Shown here in pieces: positions 43,101 to 46,991 of a stretch of DNA of 64,000 nt. The DNA is taken from positions 840,405 to 904,404 of the forward strand of contig CABFPE010000215.1 of the NCBI GenBank assembly GCA_900660155.1, given 5' to 3'. The notes under the pieces are model-generated. The model was given only the letters and a program-made list of their open reading frames with translations, was not told the origin of the DNA and ran no database searches. Position numbers and translations under genes: made by a program. The stretch is from Hofstenia miamia (Eukaryota > Xenacoelomorpha > Acoela > Hofsteniidae). The first letter of the stretch is position 1; each line of letters begins with the position of its first letter.

Positions 43101-46098
43101 TAAAAATTTCGCATGAATTAAACTGATTTATGCATTGGAGTACATCTACCACTTTAGGATGCTCAGTTTTACAATGACACAGAAATCTTAGTTATACTAA
43201 ACAACGAAGCGACATCTTTGAGCTTATATGGTTATATTGCAGATAGAAAGCTCGCTCTTACAAAGCGAGAATTCCACACACATGGCTTTTTGAAACCAAT
43301 TATTTAGAAATAGTACGGAACAGAAATGGACGAAGACCGGATAAAATCATAAAACACCCTATTTGAGAATAACATCTTAAAAATTTATTCACAGAAGGAC
43401 AAATCTTCCAACAGCTCCACCTTAGTAGCTATATGAACTCTATTAAAAAGTTTTTACGCAGCAGAATTCGAAACTCCACATCATTGGTTGTATTAGATAA
43501 AGGCTTCATCTGCCCTTTAAAATTGTCATTAAAATTTTAGTTTTAATGTAAGACAATCAGATTTGATGAAAAGCATTTGTTATACTAAAGTAAGAACATG
43601 AAACTCACCATTAGCAAATTTATTAAAAATAATTGGAATCACCAAATGGTGCAGTTATATCTTATTGGAGAAAATAAATTTTCCAATAATTCATTACAAT
43701 ATAATAGTTTTATTTTCAAGTTAACAACTAGGCATACTGAAGTAATTATTTTAGTACGCTTAGTTGTTCCAAACAAACAGAAGCTGTAAATCAAATGTTA
43801 CAAAAAATACAAAGGTAGAATGGCATTTTTCATACTACTTAAAACAATATTCCGCATCCTAGAAAAAATATTTGTAAATATGCTTAAAGGTATTTATTAC
43901 TAGAATCAAAACTGAGCATGTACAATATATTACACATATAAACTACAATCTAGTGTAATTAGTTGCATAAATTACCTGTGATTCCTGGTAAGGTACCCTC
44001 GAATTCCACCGCCACTGAAATAATTGGCCATTAGCTGTGACAGCTACTAATTCGGAATGCATTGCAGCTATCGCATTGAATTTTGGTAGTGAATTGTTCC
44101 CATCCTAAAAACCGATAAACACATAAATCAATTTTAGAAACCTTATCGGGAAGCATAACAAGCCATTCCGGCTCATCCCAAACAATAGCATCATAGGAAA
44201 AATTTTGAGAAGCTCCAACTCGTGAAGAACTTCCACCGACATCACTGGAACAAACTGGAGTTGTGGTAACTGCACTTGCCGGTTGCCCTGTTGTAGTAAC
44301 AGAATGAGCCATGGACAAAGGGTCTCGAAGTCTTGATTCAAGCCACCGTCTTTCTAGAAACACTGAATTATCAGTTGAACCTCCTAAATCATTCTTATTG
44401 AATTGCACATACGCTAAAACTTTAGGACAGTGTATTTCACAAATCATTGAGCTTAAGAAATGTATACAAAAAGTTCTAGATAAATAATGAGGCGCAAATG
44501 CTAGGCATGTTGTATTGAATAATTTGTACATATAGATGAACTGGGATATGGCTATTAACTCACAGAATAAAATTCAATAATTACACATTTGTGTATCATT
44601 TTTGGATGAAATAACGTATTTCTTACCACCAAGTACAATGTTTGAAAATACAGTTGTAATTAAAAAATTAAGCCATATCAAGATCTAAAAAGAACTTTGC
44701 AAATTTGAAATTGTAGTCTAGTTGATTTTAATTATTAATCTAGACCCTCTTTAGAGAATCAGTCTTGAAGTTTATTTACCATTTTGTAGAGCATAAACAT
44801 TCTATGCATGGGATTCCATTAATTTTTACTGAATTCAGCGCAAGCATGTAACTGATGGTAACGCGCAGTTTATACAATATTTGTTATAACTAAAATGAAG
44901 ATACCTAAAAATATTTTAACAACTTGAAAAGGAGGATTGATGAGCGCAAACAATATAGAGCTCCAAAATCTGAGACAATTTATGATAGATTAAAGAAATT
45001 GATAGCATATTTTGATTTATGGGCCCCTTTTAAATGGTATTGGCAGATACTACTAACGTTAATATCAGCCGAAAGAAGGCAGTGGTATGGTTACAGTGTC
45101 ATTTTGAAAACTAATCTTAATAAACCCAGTATTTGGATGATATTCTCTAATATACTTTTTTTCAATTGTTTGACTGAAGACCAACTTCTGCAGAAATAGA
45201 ATATAATATTGTTAACAATGAAATTTCAAAATAAGAAGAGCAGAACAAATTAATAAATTCAGGAGAAATTTGCTGCATTAAATCATGGTAGGATGGATAT
45301 GAAATTTCTACATTATCTTATACAAGACTTCAAATACTGTAAGAACAAAAAGATATTGATATATAAAAAATTACAAAACATAAAAGTACTAAATAATGGA
45401 ATTCCAAAGCTATCAGAATATTATTGGCATTTATTATTGAAACCAAAAACCGCATAAATCAAAATATCCCCACAATAACAGATTCTCTACAGGTAATTGG
45501 TCTAAGATTTGGTTTTCAAAGAAGCCAAATGATTTGGCCAACATTCAAAAGATAATCAAGGGATTTATGAAATCGACTTAAACAGCAAAGTCAGTTTAGT
45601 TTAGTGCTTCGTCAGTACAAATTATTATGCATAGCAACAGTTGTGCTGAAACAGCAGTGAAGGTAGAACACGACATTACTGTTGAAAAATATATAAGAAA
45701 TTTACTCACAAGTTTGAAAGTTTAAAGAAGACATTTCTGATAGTTTTTAGACAAAAGTTCATCAATTAGAAACATCCGAATGTGTATAAAATTTAGTTAC
45801 ATCCCTATTATTCAGCTTGTCATTGAGAAAAAACACAGATGCAAGTTGATTCATTTGCAAAGGCATTAAGAAAACAATCTTTAAAAAATTACAATGTCAA
45901 AAATGTAAATTCCAAATGGAGACTAATTTATGATGCAAAAATTATTACCGGAATTGGATGTAGGGGGCCTGACACTTTGACGTCGACCACTTCGAAGAGA
46001 TTCATAATTGATGTAATCTGCTACAAGCATTGGGTCATTATCTATAAAATATGGCGCACCGTCTTGTAAATTTGATTCAACGAACGACATTAAATCAT
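956..46098 (-). CDS. UBR5: UBR5/hyd-type HECT E3 ubiquitin ligase, partial gene, 35 exons seen
   Basis: Recalled human UBR5 aligns block by block with 35 minus-strand exons whose splice phases agree, with one exception at the last junction. Order seen: post-UBA block, RCC1-like region, ankyrin-like [10 protein letters not shown] block, UBR box with its Cys/His ligands, helical block, acidic and Ser-rich middle, HECT-proximal helices, HECT N-lobe with an inserted MLLE domain. UBR5 family proteins attach ubiquitin to N-degron and other substrates in nucleus and cytoplasm; the UBR box binds N-terminal basic residues, MLLE binds PAM2 motifs. UBA-coding exons and the HECT C-lobe with the catalytic Cys are not seen, so neither start nor stop codon is annotated. 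Several introns are swollen by transposons, while the exon cluster at 31.5-37.8 kb keeps many introns near 45-130 bases. The middle acidic part is shorter than in human. Orthology rests on memory of the human protein, not a search. Confidence 0.96.
1376..1500 (-). CDS. UBR5: UBR5 exon 34 (MLLE/PABC domain)
   Basis: [20 protein letters not shown] then [18 protein letters not shown]. The KITGMLMEL motif equals human SKITGMLLEL, the PAM2-binding core of MLLE. Ends in phase 2 at GTAAAT. Confidence 0.94.
1548..1732 (-). CDS. UBR5: UBR5 exon 33 (Arg-rich linker into MLLE)
   Basis: [40 protein letters not shown] and [11 protein letters not shown]. Human has GLRAGSRRDRDRDFRRQLSI, DTRPFRP and LYPRVQAMQP. 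The last residues open the MLLE domain. Confidence 0.9.
2430..4044 (+). mobile_element. Tc1-like DNA transposon, complete ends, decayed gene
   Basis: Terminal inverted repeats start CAGYCTGTTTCATATTAGTT and agree at 24 of 27 bases between 2430-2456 and the complement of 4018-4044. TA dinucleotides flank both ends (2428-2429, 4045-4046), the Tc1/mariner target duplication. The element sits in the intron between UBR5 exons 32 and 33 and encodes a damaged transposase on the plus strand. Confidence 0.9.
2776..3832 (+). pseudogene. Tc1-like transposase, broken
   Basis: Starts [20 protein letters not shown] with the helix-turn-helix [12 protein letters not shown], then a stop. [17 protein letters not shown] follows in a second frame and [20 protein letters not shown] in a third. 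The DDE core is visible: [11 protein letters not shown] (first Asp), [10 protein letters not shown] (second Asp) and [15 protein letters not shown] (third Asp, then Glu), the spacing of DD34E Tc1 elements. Between LEDWKR and VAFSDES lies an intron-like GTAAAT...TTTAG segment at 3193-3308; removing it leaves the frame one base off. There are at least a stop and three frame changes, so no active enzyme is expected. The normal role is cut-and-paste transposition at TA. Confidence 0.88.
4047..6380. other. Intron sequence, nothing recognised
   Basis: About 2.3 kb of UBR5 intron between the Tc1-like element and the LINE. No conserved protein block or clear repeat boundary was seen. Confidence 0.45.
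6433..7099 (+). pseudogene. LINE ORF1-like frames
   Basis: Two overlapping frames. The first (6433-6849) has [20 protein letters not shown] and resembles the N-terminal helical part of CR1/L2 ORF1. The second (6821-7099) has [17 protein letters not shown] and [20 protein letters not shown], an RRM-like ORF1 segment. The overlap suggests one frameshift in a single gene. The RNA-binding chaperone role is inferred from family position only. Confidence 0.55.
7112..7885 (+). pseudogene. LINE AP-type endonuclease domain
   Basis: A 257-residue frame with the APE-type endonuclease signature in order: [13 protein letters not shown] (Asn), [11 protein letters not shown] (Glu), [14 protein letters not shown] (Asp, Asn) and [14 protein letters not shown] (Asp, His). 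In an active element this nicks target DNA to prime reverse transcription. The catalytic residues are still present. A stop follows, then a further frame at 7892-8284 with the endonuclease-RT linker ([20 protein letters not shown]), which runs into the (AT)n. Confidence 0.88.
8259..8283. repeat. (AT)n microsatellite at LINE 3' truncation
   Basis: About 12 AT units mark the point where the LINE open frame ends. It is followed by GGCACTATAG and GGCGCTGTATAATT motifs that recur elsewhere in the window. Confidence 0.95.
8601..8832 (-). CDS. UBR5: UBR5 exon 32 (HECT N-lobe start)
   Basis: [36 protein letters not shown] and [14 protein letters not shown], matching human VDRDRDLLIQQTMRQL, PMAVHRVKVTFKDEPGEGSG and VARSFYTAIAQAFL. 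Phase 1 donor GTATGT. Confidence 0.96.
8833..10790. other. Intron sequence, nothing recognised
   Basis: AT-rich sequence between UBR5 exons 32 and 31 with only short chance frames. Confidence 0.45.
10800..11100 (+). pseudogene. Non-LTR reverse transcriptase scrap
   Basis: [20 protein letters not shown] then [20 protein letters not shown] is the RT motif usually written GVPQGSVLGPLLF.IYINDL. Surrounding sequence is too decayed to define ends. Likely an old LINE remnant in the UBR5 intron. Confidence 0.6.
11693..11918 (-). CDS. UBR5: UBR5 exon 31 (HECT-proximal)
   Basis: [40 protein letters not shown] and [19 protein letters not shown]. Human: [59 protein letters not shown]. One of the best conserved exons. 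Confidence 0.97.
12130..12572. repeat. Perfect 221-base tandem duplication across an N (assembly artefact)
   Basis: 12130-12350 and 12352-12572 appear identical and are joined by a single N at 12351. Identity over this length beside a gap character points to overlapping contig ends joined without merging, not a biological repeat. Confidence 0.9.
12698..15390 (+). mobile_element. Decayed Tc1-like element, ends tentative
   Basis: Transposase traces lie at 14945-15330: [17 protein letters not shown], then [19 protein letters not shown], the remnant of WxxxSPDMNPIENVW, then [12 protein letters not shown] possible inverted pair is CTGAACAAAAGTATTGAGAC near 12700 against the complement of TGTTTCAATATAGACTACTT near 15371-15390. 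The pair is imperfect and the interior long, so the ends are a guess. Confidence 0.45.
15391..16531. other. Intron sequence, nothing recognised
   Basis: AT-rich sequence between the Tc1 relic and the piggyBac derivative. Only short frames without family resemblance. Confidence 0.45.
16963..17271 (+). CDS. Small frame in the piggyBac derivative with two VKW repeats
   Basis: A 102-residue frame, family not recognised. It holds two similar units, [19 protein letters not shown] and [20 protein letters not shown], about 65 residues apart, which look like a duplicated small beta module of Tudor or SH3 type (inference from pattern only). It lies between a terminal repeat and the Cys-rich tail of a piggyBac-like element, so it may be what remains of the transposase N-terminal part, or an unrelated captured piece. 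No catalytic Asp motif of piggyBac is visible in it. Confidence 0.45.
   Translation: MQPDDVIVKWSNGEENVTALANLRIQPFTSPFTFDIPIKWASDQRWKGRIMRGEVFKNDDVVVKWDRNGDTNTVNVKDILLCSSDACHANQYVSTGLDIGQW
17269..17402 (+). pseudogene. piggyBac transposase C-terminal Cys-rich domain
   Basis: Reading across two frames gives [12 protein letters not shown], then TKDCMLKCNVHLC and [12 protein letters not shown]. This is the RCxxxxC..CxKCxVxLCxxxxxCFxxFH pattern of the piggyBac C-terminal zinc-binding domain. A one-base shift separates the first Cys pair from the rest. The upstream DDD domain is absent. Confidence 0.75.
17924..18006 (-). CDS. UBR5: UBR5 exon 30
   Basis: [20 protein letters not shown] then STSLFFSK; a variable linker before the HECT domain. 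It lies 41 bases from exon 29 and ends in phase 2, which exon 31 completes. The following intron is 6.0 kb. Confidence 0.82.
18048..18158 (-). CDS. UBR5: UBR5 exon 29
   Basis: [20 protein letters not shown] then [17 protein letters not shown]. Human UBR5 has LMEVTVDRNCLEVLPTK then MSYAANLKNV here. Phase 0, acceptor TTTAG, donor GTTTAG. Confidence 0.9.
18433..18569 (-). CDS. UBR5: UBR5 exon 28
   Basis: [20 protein letters not shown] then [16 protein letters not shown], matching human IPPNPFEVPLAEAIPLAD and HLLQPNARKEDLFGR. Two in-phase GT donors six bases apart (left edge 18433 or 18439) are equally allowed. Confidence 0.9.
18570..18629 (-). other. 60-base GC-AG intron of UBR5, in frame and stop-free
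   Basis: On the minus strand the intron starts GCAAGTTTTC and ends TTTCTTTAG. Human UBR5 FLGCIPPNPF aligns with the spliced [10 protein letters not shown], supporting removal. The intron is 20 codons long with no stop, so retention would insert 20 residues. Confidence 0.85.
18630..18830 (-). CDS. UBR5: UBR5 exon 27 (acidic, GC donor)
   Basis: [17 protein letters not shown], an acidic [16 protein letters not shown] run, then [14 protein letters not shown], the match to human HPFFRRSDSMTFLG. The donor is GCAAGT, not GT. See the separate finding on the intron at 18570-18629. Confidence 0.93.
18831..19397. other. UBR5 intron, nothing recognised
   Basis: AT-rich intron between exons 27 and 26. 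Confidence 0.5.
19398..19544 (-). CDS. UBR5: UBR5 exon 26
   Basis: [20 protein letters not shown] then [19 protein letters not shown], nearly the same as human ARGDFLNYALSLMRSHNDEH and SDVLPVLDVCSLKHVAYVF. Phase 1 donor GTACGT. Confidence 0.96.
21110..21350 (+). pseudogene. hAT transposase N-terminal BED-type finger
   Basis: [20 protein letters not shown] then [19 protein letters not shown] shows the CxxC...HxxH layout of a BED zinc finger. It is cut off by the minus-strand LINE fragment that begins near 21350. Confidence 0.6.
21335..21830 (-). pseudogene. LINE reverse transcriptase fragment inside hAT
   Basis: [20 protein letters not shown] (YADD catalytic box), then [15 protein letters not shown] and [19 protein letters not shown], the order of palm and thumb motifs in Jockey/CR1-type RT. 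It runs opposite to the hAT gene and interrupts it. Only the palm C-terminal part is left. Confidence 0.85.
22056..22797 (+). pseudogene. hAT transposase central and C-terminal part
   Basis: Two overlapping frames. 22056-22613 holds a helical stretch ([31 protein letters not shown]). 22486-22797 ends with [34 protein letters not shown] and [17 protein letters not shown]. This is the hAT dimerisation signature, usually W...YP.LA..A..ILSVPATSAPSERVFS. The SER motif has become SQG. A frameshift joins the two parts. Confidence 0.82.
22826..23966 (+). mobile_element. CR1/L2-like LINE, 5'-truncated, inserted in hAT
   Basis: Begins inside the RT fingers ([20 protein letters not shown]) and continues with [12 protein letters not shown] (a damaged FADD box), [40 protein letters not shown] and the C-terminal helices up to [20 protein letters not shown]. 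It ends with GCGCTACATAAGTATTCTAA and a short (AAAT)n tail at 23940-23962, typical of CR1/L2 3' ends. Several stops and frame changes are present, so it is inactive. Confidence 0.88.
24127..24364. repeat. GC-rich GGGCC-type patch next to hAT
   Basis: GGGCCAGGTCAGGCTTAGGC and GAGCCGGGCTTAGACG near 24145-24195 resemble the CCCGGGC-rich stretches at 12535-12590, 20200-20280 and 20815-20845. They may be remains of one short non-autonomous family; no clear ends were found. Confidence 0.35.
24365..24593 (-). CDS. UBR5: UBR5 exon 25
   Basis: [20 protein letters not shown] then [20 protein letters not shown] and [12 protein letters not shown]. Human: NYVEEKLIPTWNWMVSIMDS, TEAQLRYGSALASAGDPGHP, NHPLHASQNSAR. 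Ends in phase 1; the next intron carries the hAT element. Confidence 0.95.
24594..25853. other. UBR5 intron, nothing recognised
   Basis: AT-rich intron between exons 25 and 24 with scattered ATTTTATGTTT-like repeats only. Confidence 0.5.
25854..26080 (-). CDS. UBR5: UBR5 exon 24
   Basis: [20 protein letters not shown] matches human [35 protein letters not shown] matches ARAYSIVIRQISDLMGLI. Ends LDAQAAKLL, which joins exon 25 to give the human-like DAVNLQNYVEEKL helix in a shorter form. Confidence 0.94.
26746..27279 (-). CDS. UBR5: UBR5 exon 23 (acidic/Ser-rich), length inflated by an assembly duplication
   Basis: Starts [15 protein letters not shown] (human GSDMELDLLAAAETES) and contains [20 protein letters not shown] and [12 protein letters not shown] (human APRSMQWAVRN). 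The 102 bases at 26974-27075 recur exactly at 26774-26875, separated by eight N, 89 odd bases and one more N, so the true exon is probably about 200 bases shorter. The donor at the left is GTTAGT in phase 1. Confidence 0.88.
26774..27075. repeat. Gap-flanking exact duplication inside UBR5 exon 23 (assembly artefact)
   Basis: 102 bases at 26774-26875 recur exactly at 26974-27075. Between them are N at 26876-26883, 89 unrelated T-rich bases and an N at 26973. The repeated bases are UBR5 coding sequence, so one copy is an artefact of gap joining. Confidence 0.9.
27348..27452 (-). CDS. UBR5: UBR5 exon 22 (acidic)
   Basis: [20 protein letters not shown] then [15 protein letters not shown]; acceptor TTTTTAG, donor GTATGT, phase 0. 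No sequence identity is expected here beyond acidity; placement is by phase and position. Confidence 0.85.
28094..28276. repeat. Array of TTTCGTAAA units
   Basis: About eleven degenerate TTTCGTAAA units start near 28094, 28110, 28141, 28158, 28173, 28189, 28204, 28219, 28234, 28252 and 28267, mostly 15-18 bases apart. It lies in the UBR5 intron left of the RT fossil. Confidence 0.85.
28944..29045. repeat. Array of ATATWCGYCGTTTGTAA units beside (AT)n
   Basis: Four units of the form TATATTCGCCGTTTGTAA occur near 28946, 28978, 29006 and 29026 after a short (AT)n tract. A related array with TATATACGCTTTGTAC lies at 57030-57132 next to the Crypton-like element. Confidence 0.8.
29238..30294 (+). 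mobile_element. Fossil retroelement fragment: reverse transcriptase and RNase H (DIRS- or LTR-type)
   Basis: The RT part shows [25 protein letters not shown] and [17 protein letters not shown], then HIDNFLLVF and MKFLGFHIN. Downstream an RNase H-like stretch ends [17 protein letters not shown]. The DL.HA and GLS.APC motifs fit DIRS- or LTR-type RT rather than LINE RT. No integrase, recombinase or terminal repeat was found beside it. It is old and broken, with a handful of interruptions. Confidence 0.7.
30300..31483. other. UBR5 intron, nothing recognised
   Basis: Rest of the 4.0 kb intron between exons 22 and 21, with no conserved frame. Confidence 0.5.
31484..31562 (-). CDS. UBR5: UBR5 exon 21 (acidic)
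   Basis: Short acidic exon [20 protein letters not shown], phase 0, donor GTAAGT. It falls where human UBR5 has its long acidic run; the following intron is 4.0 kb and contains the RT fossil. Confidence 0.85.
31603..31748 (-). CDS. UBR5: UBR5 exon 20
   Basis: [20 protein letters not shown] matches human GSEELFSVEPLPPRPSSDQ, followed by an Asn/Asp-rich stretch ending NTLQ. Phase 0 at both ends. Confidence 0.92.
31867..32038 (-). CDS. UBR5: UBR5 exon 19
   Basis: [20 protein letters not shown] then [19 protein letters not shown], equal to human GKCKRVFQALLPYAVEELCN and [13 protein letters not shown]. The donor used (GTTGGT) is weak; a second GT four bases downstream would shift the frame. Confidence 0.94.
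32083..32246 (-). CDS. UBR5: UBR5 exon 18
   Basis: [40 protein letters not shown] and QQSKSKR. Matches human LLLDTLLGTLVKELQN and MRFLRSVARVFVILSVEMASSKKK. Confidence 0.95.
32247..33034. other. UBR5 intron, nothing recognised
   Basis: AT-rich intron between exons 18 and 17. Confidence 0.55.
33035..33261 (-). CDS. UBR5: UBR5 exon 17
   Basis: [35 protein letters not shown] and [20 protein letters not shown]. Human: [26 protein letters not shown] and GTIRLDCFTHCLIVKC. Confidence 0.95.
33319..33578 (-). CDS. UBR5: UBR5 exon 16 (UBR box end and downstream helix)
   Basis: Completes the zinc box with [20 protein letters not shown], then [20 protein letters not shown] and [10 protein letters not shown], all very close to human UBR5. 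Two GT donors lie four bases apart; the one used here keeps the frame with exon 17. Confidence 0.96.
33579..33918. other. UBR5 intron inside the UBR box
   Basis: 340-base intron that splits the UBR zinc box after the GHECK segment. Nothing else recognised. Confidence 0.7.
33919..34133 (-). CDS. UBR5: UBR5 exon 15 (UBR box, first part)
   Basis: [20 protein letters not shown], then [20 protein letters not shown] and [12 protein letters not shown]. All Cys and His zinc ligands of the UBR5 UBR box in this part are present. Family knowledge: this fold binds N-degrons. Ends inside the KxKK codon in phase 2. Confidence 0.97.
34205..34488 (-). CDS. UBR5: UBR5 exon 14 (ankyrin-like)
   Basis: Carries [20 protein letters not shown] and then [14 protein letters not shown], the counterpart of human [20 protein letters not shown] and AAITILETAQKI, just before the UBR box. 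Confidence 0.95.
34585..34730 (-). CDS. UBR5: UBR5 exon 13
   Basis: Ser-rich [19 protein letters not shown] then [15 protein letters not shown], matching human PSWVPDPPAMDPDG. Enters in phase 2, leaves in phase 1. Confidence 0.9.
34731..35137. other. UBR5 intron, nothing recognised
   Basis: Intron between exons 13 and 12. Confidence 0.6.
35138..35300 (-). CDS. UBR5: UBR5 exon 12
   Basis: A low-identity helical stretch ([28 protein letters not shown]) placed by splice phase between exons 11 and 13. It sits where human UBR5 has the variable region after the NRNILHA block. Confidence 0.82.
35376..35580 (-). CDS. UBR5: UBR5 exon 11
   Basis: [20 protein letters not shown] and then [20 protein letters not shown], equal to human [21 protein letters not shown]. 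Phase 1 donor GTTAGT. Confidence 0.95.
35581..36380. other. UBR5 intron, nothing recognised
   Basis: 800-base intron between exons 11 and 10. Confidence 0.6.
36381..36569 (-). CDS. UBR5: UBR5 exon 10
   Basis: Encodes [20 protein letters not shown] (human ILRDGNGTIYPMAKDCMGGI) followed by [14 protein letters not shown] and [10 protein letters not shown]. Acceptor TTCTTAG, donor GTATGT. Confidence 0.93.
36614..36768 (-). CDS. UBR5: UBR5 exon 9
   Basis: [19 protein letters not shown], a [18 protein letters not shown] stretch, then VNLLCSSE at the donor GTTTGC. Matches the human GVHAVLKTGNWVRYCIFD to AIFTAGQE segment in order and length. Confidence 0.92.
36828..37065 (-). CDS. UBR5: UBR5 exon 8
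   Basis: [20 protein letters not shown], then [17 protein letters not shown] and [16 protein letters not shown]. Human equivalents are VDGAYVAVKFP, LLQDCRLLRIDELQVVK and ILAVNVDSKG. Ends in phase 1. Confidence 0.95.
37116..37237 (-). CDS. UBR5: UBR5 exon 7
   Basis: Encodes [10 protein letters not shown], an acidic run, then [18 protein letters not shown], equal to human EVVFVEDVKNVPVGKVLK. Acceptor TTTTAG, donor GTATGC, phase 0 at the end. Confidence 0.94.
37340..37473 (-). CDS. UBR5: UBR5 exon 6 (PPPSP, Ser-rich)
   Basis: A 44-base intron separates it from exon 5; the acceptor GATTAAG keeps the frame and gives [11 protein letters not shown]. The [19 protein letters not shown] block matches human PPPSPASTCSDASSIASS. 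Ends in phase 1. Confidence 0.9.
37518..37787 (-). CDS. UBR5: UBR5 exon 5
   Basis: Continues [16 protein letters not shown] (human WWGVVPFSQRKKMLEK), then a Lys/Ser-rich stretch, [11 protein letters not shown] and [15 protein letters not shown]. Donor GTAACT in phase 2. Confidence 0.95.
38015..38286 (-). CDS. UBR5: UBR5 exon 4 (RCC1-like region)
   Basis: Begins [20 protein letters not shown], near-identical to human NPSLHHPRATFLGLTNEKIV, and runs to GNLFWW. It ends in phase 2 at GTAAGT and joins exon 5 to restore WWGV. Confidence 0.95.
38287..39070. other. UBR5 intron with GGCGCTGTGTATT-type motifs
   Basis: TTGGCGCTATGTATTTT at 38811, GTGGCGCTGTGTGTGC near 38875 and GTGGAGCTGTGTATGT near 38908 form a small set of related units, spaced about 65 and 33 bases. 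Similar motifs occur at 8322 and 54568. Confidence 0.55.
39083..40622 (+). pseudogene. Decayed Crypton-like tyrosine recombinase transposon gene
   Basis: Starts with a finger-like segment [20 protein letters not shown]. Further on, [20 protein letters not shown] (39910-39969) aligns with KLNCRPGPILLLKWNEFSKL of the copy at 56.3 kb, including the first catalytic Arg. [20 protein letters not shown] (40215) aligns with AAHLKQTGHSRSTAEKEY, including the catalytic His, but the nucleophile Tyr position is lost. An acidic tail of about 110 residues follows ([19 protein letters not shown]). Frames change repeatedly, so it is dead. Crypton transposons move through a circular intermediate using such a recombinase. 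Confidence 0.7.
40982..41005. repeat. (AAT)n microsatellite
   Basis: About eight AAT units; a second mixed AAT/ATT tract is at 41190-41260. Confidence 0.9.
41640..41860 (+). pseudogene. Reverse transcriptase scrap
   Basis: [20 protein letters not shown] then [12 protein letters not shown] resembles RT motifs GxxxGPxLFxxxxNDL and FADD, with VDD in place of ADD. Too short and decayed to classify. Confidence 0.45.
42739..43012. repeat. GC-richer island with ACACGTACGTG at both ends
   Basis: GTTACACACGTACGTGTTGC near 42746 and GTCACACACGTACGTGAAGC near 42977 bracket about 230 bases that are richer in G and C than the flanks. The shared core is palindromic, so direct and inverted readings both fit. 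Possibly a short non-autonomous transposon. Confidence 0.45.
43013..43975. other. UBR5 intron, nothing recognised
   Basis: AT-rich part of the intron between exons 4 and 3. Confidence 0.5.
43976..44104 (-). CDS. UBR5: UBR5 exon 3 (RCC1-like region)
   Basis: Phase 0 at both ends, acceptor TTTTAG, donor GTAATT. Encodes [19 protein letters not shown], matching human YSELLAVSSKGELYQWKW, the first clear RCC1-like repeat. The intron to exon 4 is 5.7 kb and holds a Crypton relic. Confidence 0.9.
44142..44383 (-). CDS. UBR5: UBR5 exon 2 (ERRWL block)
   Basis: Starts in phase 1 after TTTAG and ends in phase 0 at GTTTCT. Contains [11 protein letters not shown], equal to the RERRWLDG block of human UBR5, a Ser/Thr/Val-rich linker, and [13 protein letters not shown], the counterpart of human LQWWPDKDG. 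Confidence 0.85.
44384..45948. other. UBR5 intron, nothing firmly recognised
   Basis: Intron between exons 2 and 1. A weak [11 protein letters not shown] stretch near 45050 on the plus strand is discussed under rejected items. Confidence 0.5.
45949..46098 (-). CDS. UBR5: UBR5 exon 1 of those seen (post-UBA block)
   Basis: Acceptor TTAG at the right edge, donor GTAATA at the left. Encodes [17 protein letters not shown] then DNDPML and [10 protein letters not shown], which lines up with EDLMSLLDADIHSAHP and the RRSSLSR stretch of human UBR5. It ends in phase 1, matching the next exon. This is the most N-terminal exon I could recognise. Confidence 0.78.
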
Positions 46099-46769
46099 CT
46101 AAATTTATTATTTCACAGAACCCAATACATTTAATTTAAAATGTAATGAGAATTCAAGCATAAAAATAATGAAAGTGTTCCACCACAAAAAACAATGTCT
46201 TCACTCAAAAATAGAAATGAATTTACCCAATATTCATTCGATATCAAGTATTTTGCAAATAATGACGGCTACTTAAACAATGCAAATGCTATTATAATCA
46301 ATGGTAGCCATGTTCCGGCTGTTGCCTGTTTTGTGCGATGTTTTGACTGAAATTTATGAATTTCAATAAAAATTTTTATTACTAATATTTTGAATTTGTA
46401 TTAACAAAGTAACACAGCCTTGATACAATTTAATTCAAACTCGATTGGATATTGCAAAATAACATTTTCTAAAGGAAAATTGCATTTAACACTGTTTAGA
46501 AGCATTCTAGAAATGATTGAACTACTACTGAGATATTAACGATTTCTCACAGCTTAAGGTTCAAATTACAAAAAATTATAAAAATTACTAGAAATGAGTG
46601 TACGAACAAAAAATAATTAGTTAACATATTTGACAATCAACTACCTAAATTGCATAGCAATGAATCTAACTTAAAGAAGTTATCCTATTTCTAAAATTAA
46701 ATATACAGTCGCTGAGTAAATTTAATGTAATATATAATCTTTGGGTGCATAGGGCTACTTAGAATATCG

Positions 46770-46838
46770 CTGGGTACTATGGAAAATCGAAGCTCGGAAA
46801 CGCTGATTTCAAATTTTTCAAGAAAGCATAGTACCCAG
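46770..46838. repeat. Perfect inverted repeat CTGGGTACTATG
   Basis: CTGGGTACTATG at 46770-46781 is exactly complementary to CATAGTACCCAG at 46827-46838, loop 45 bases. Further AGTACCCAGTGCC copies precede the (AT)n at 46968. Confidence 0.85.
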
Positions 46839-46967
46839 AGAATCTTTATTATATATACATATATACATGTATATAAGATTATGTACGGAGAATTGGACCC
46901 CAACTCGGACTTTTCAAAAACCCATACATCCAGCGCCAGAATTTATTCTAAAGAGTACCCAGTGCCA

Positions 46968-46991
46968 ATATATATATATATATATATATAT
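46968..46991. repeat. (AT)n microsatellite at LTR element border
   Basis: About 12 AT units ending directly at the left LTR start TGTGGCATC. Confidence 0.92.

Noticed and set aside
45045-45230. Possible hAT C-terminus ([11 protein letters not shown])
   Set aside because: Only one short motif agrees with the TLxSAERSFS signature and the following residues do not; no ends or target duplication were found.
45839-46069. Plus-strand frame of 76 residues
   Set aside because: Overlaps UBR5 exon 1 in antisense and resembles no family.
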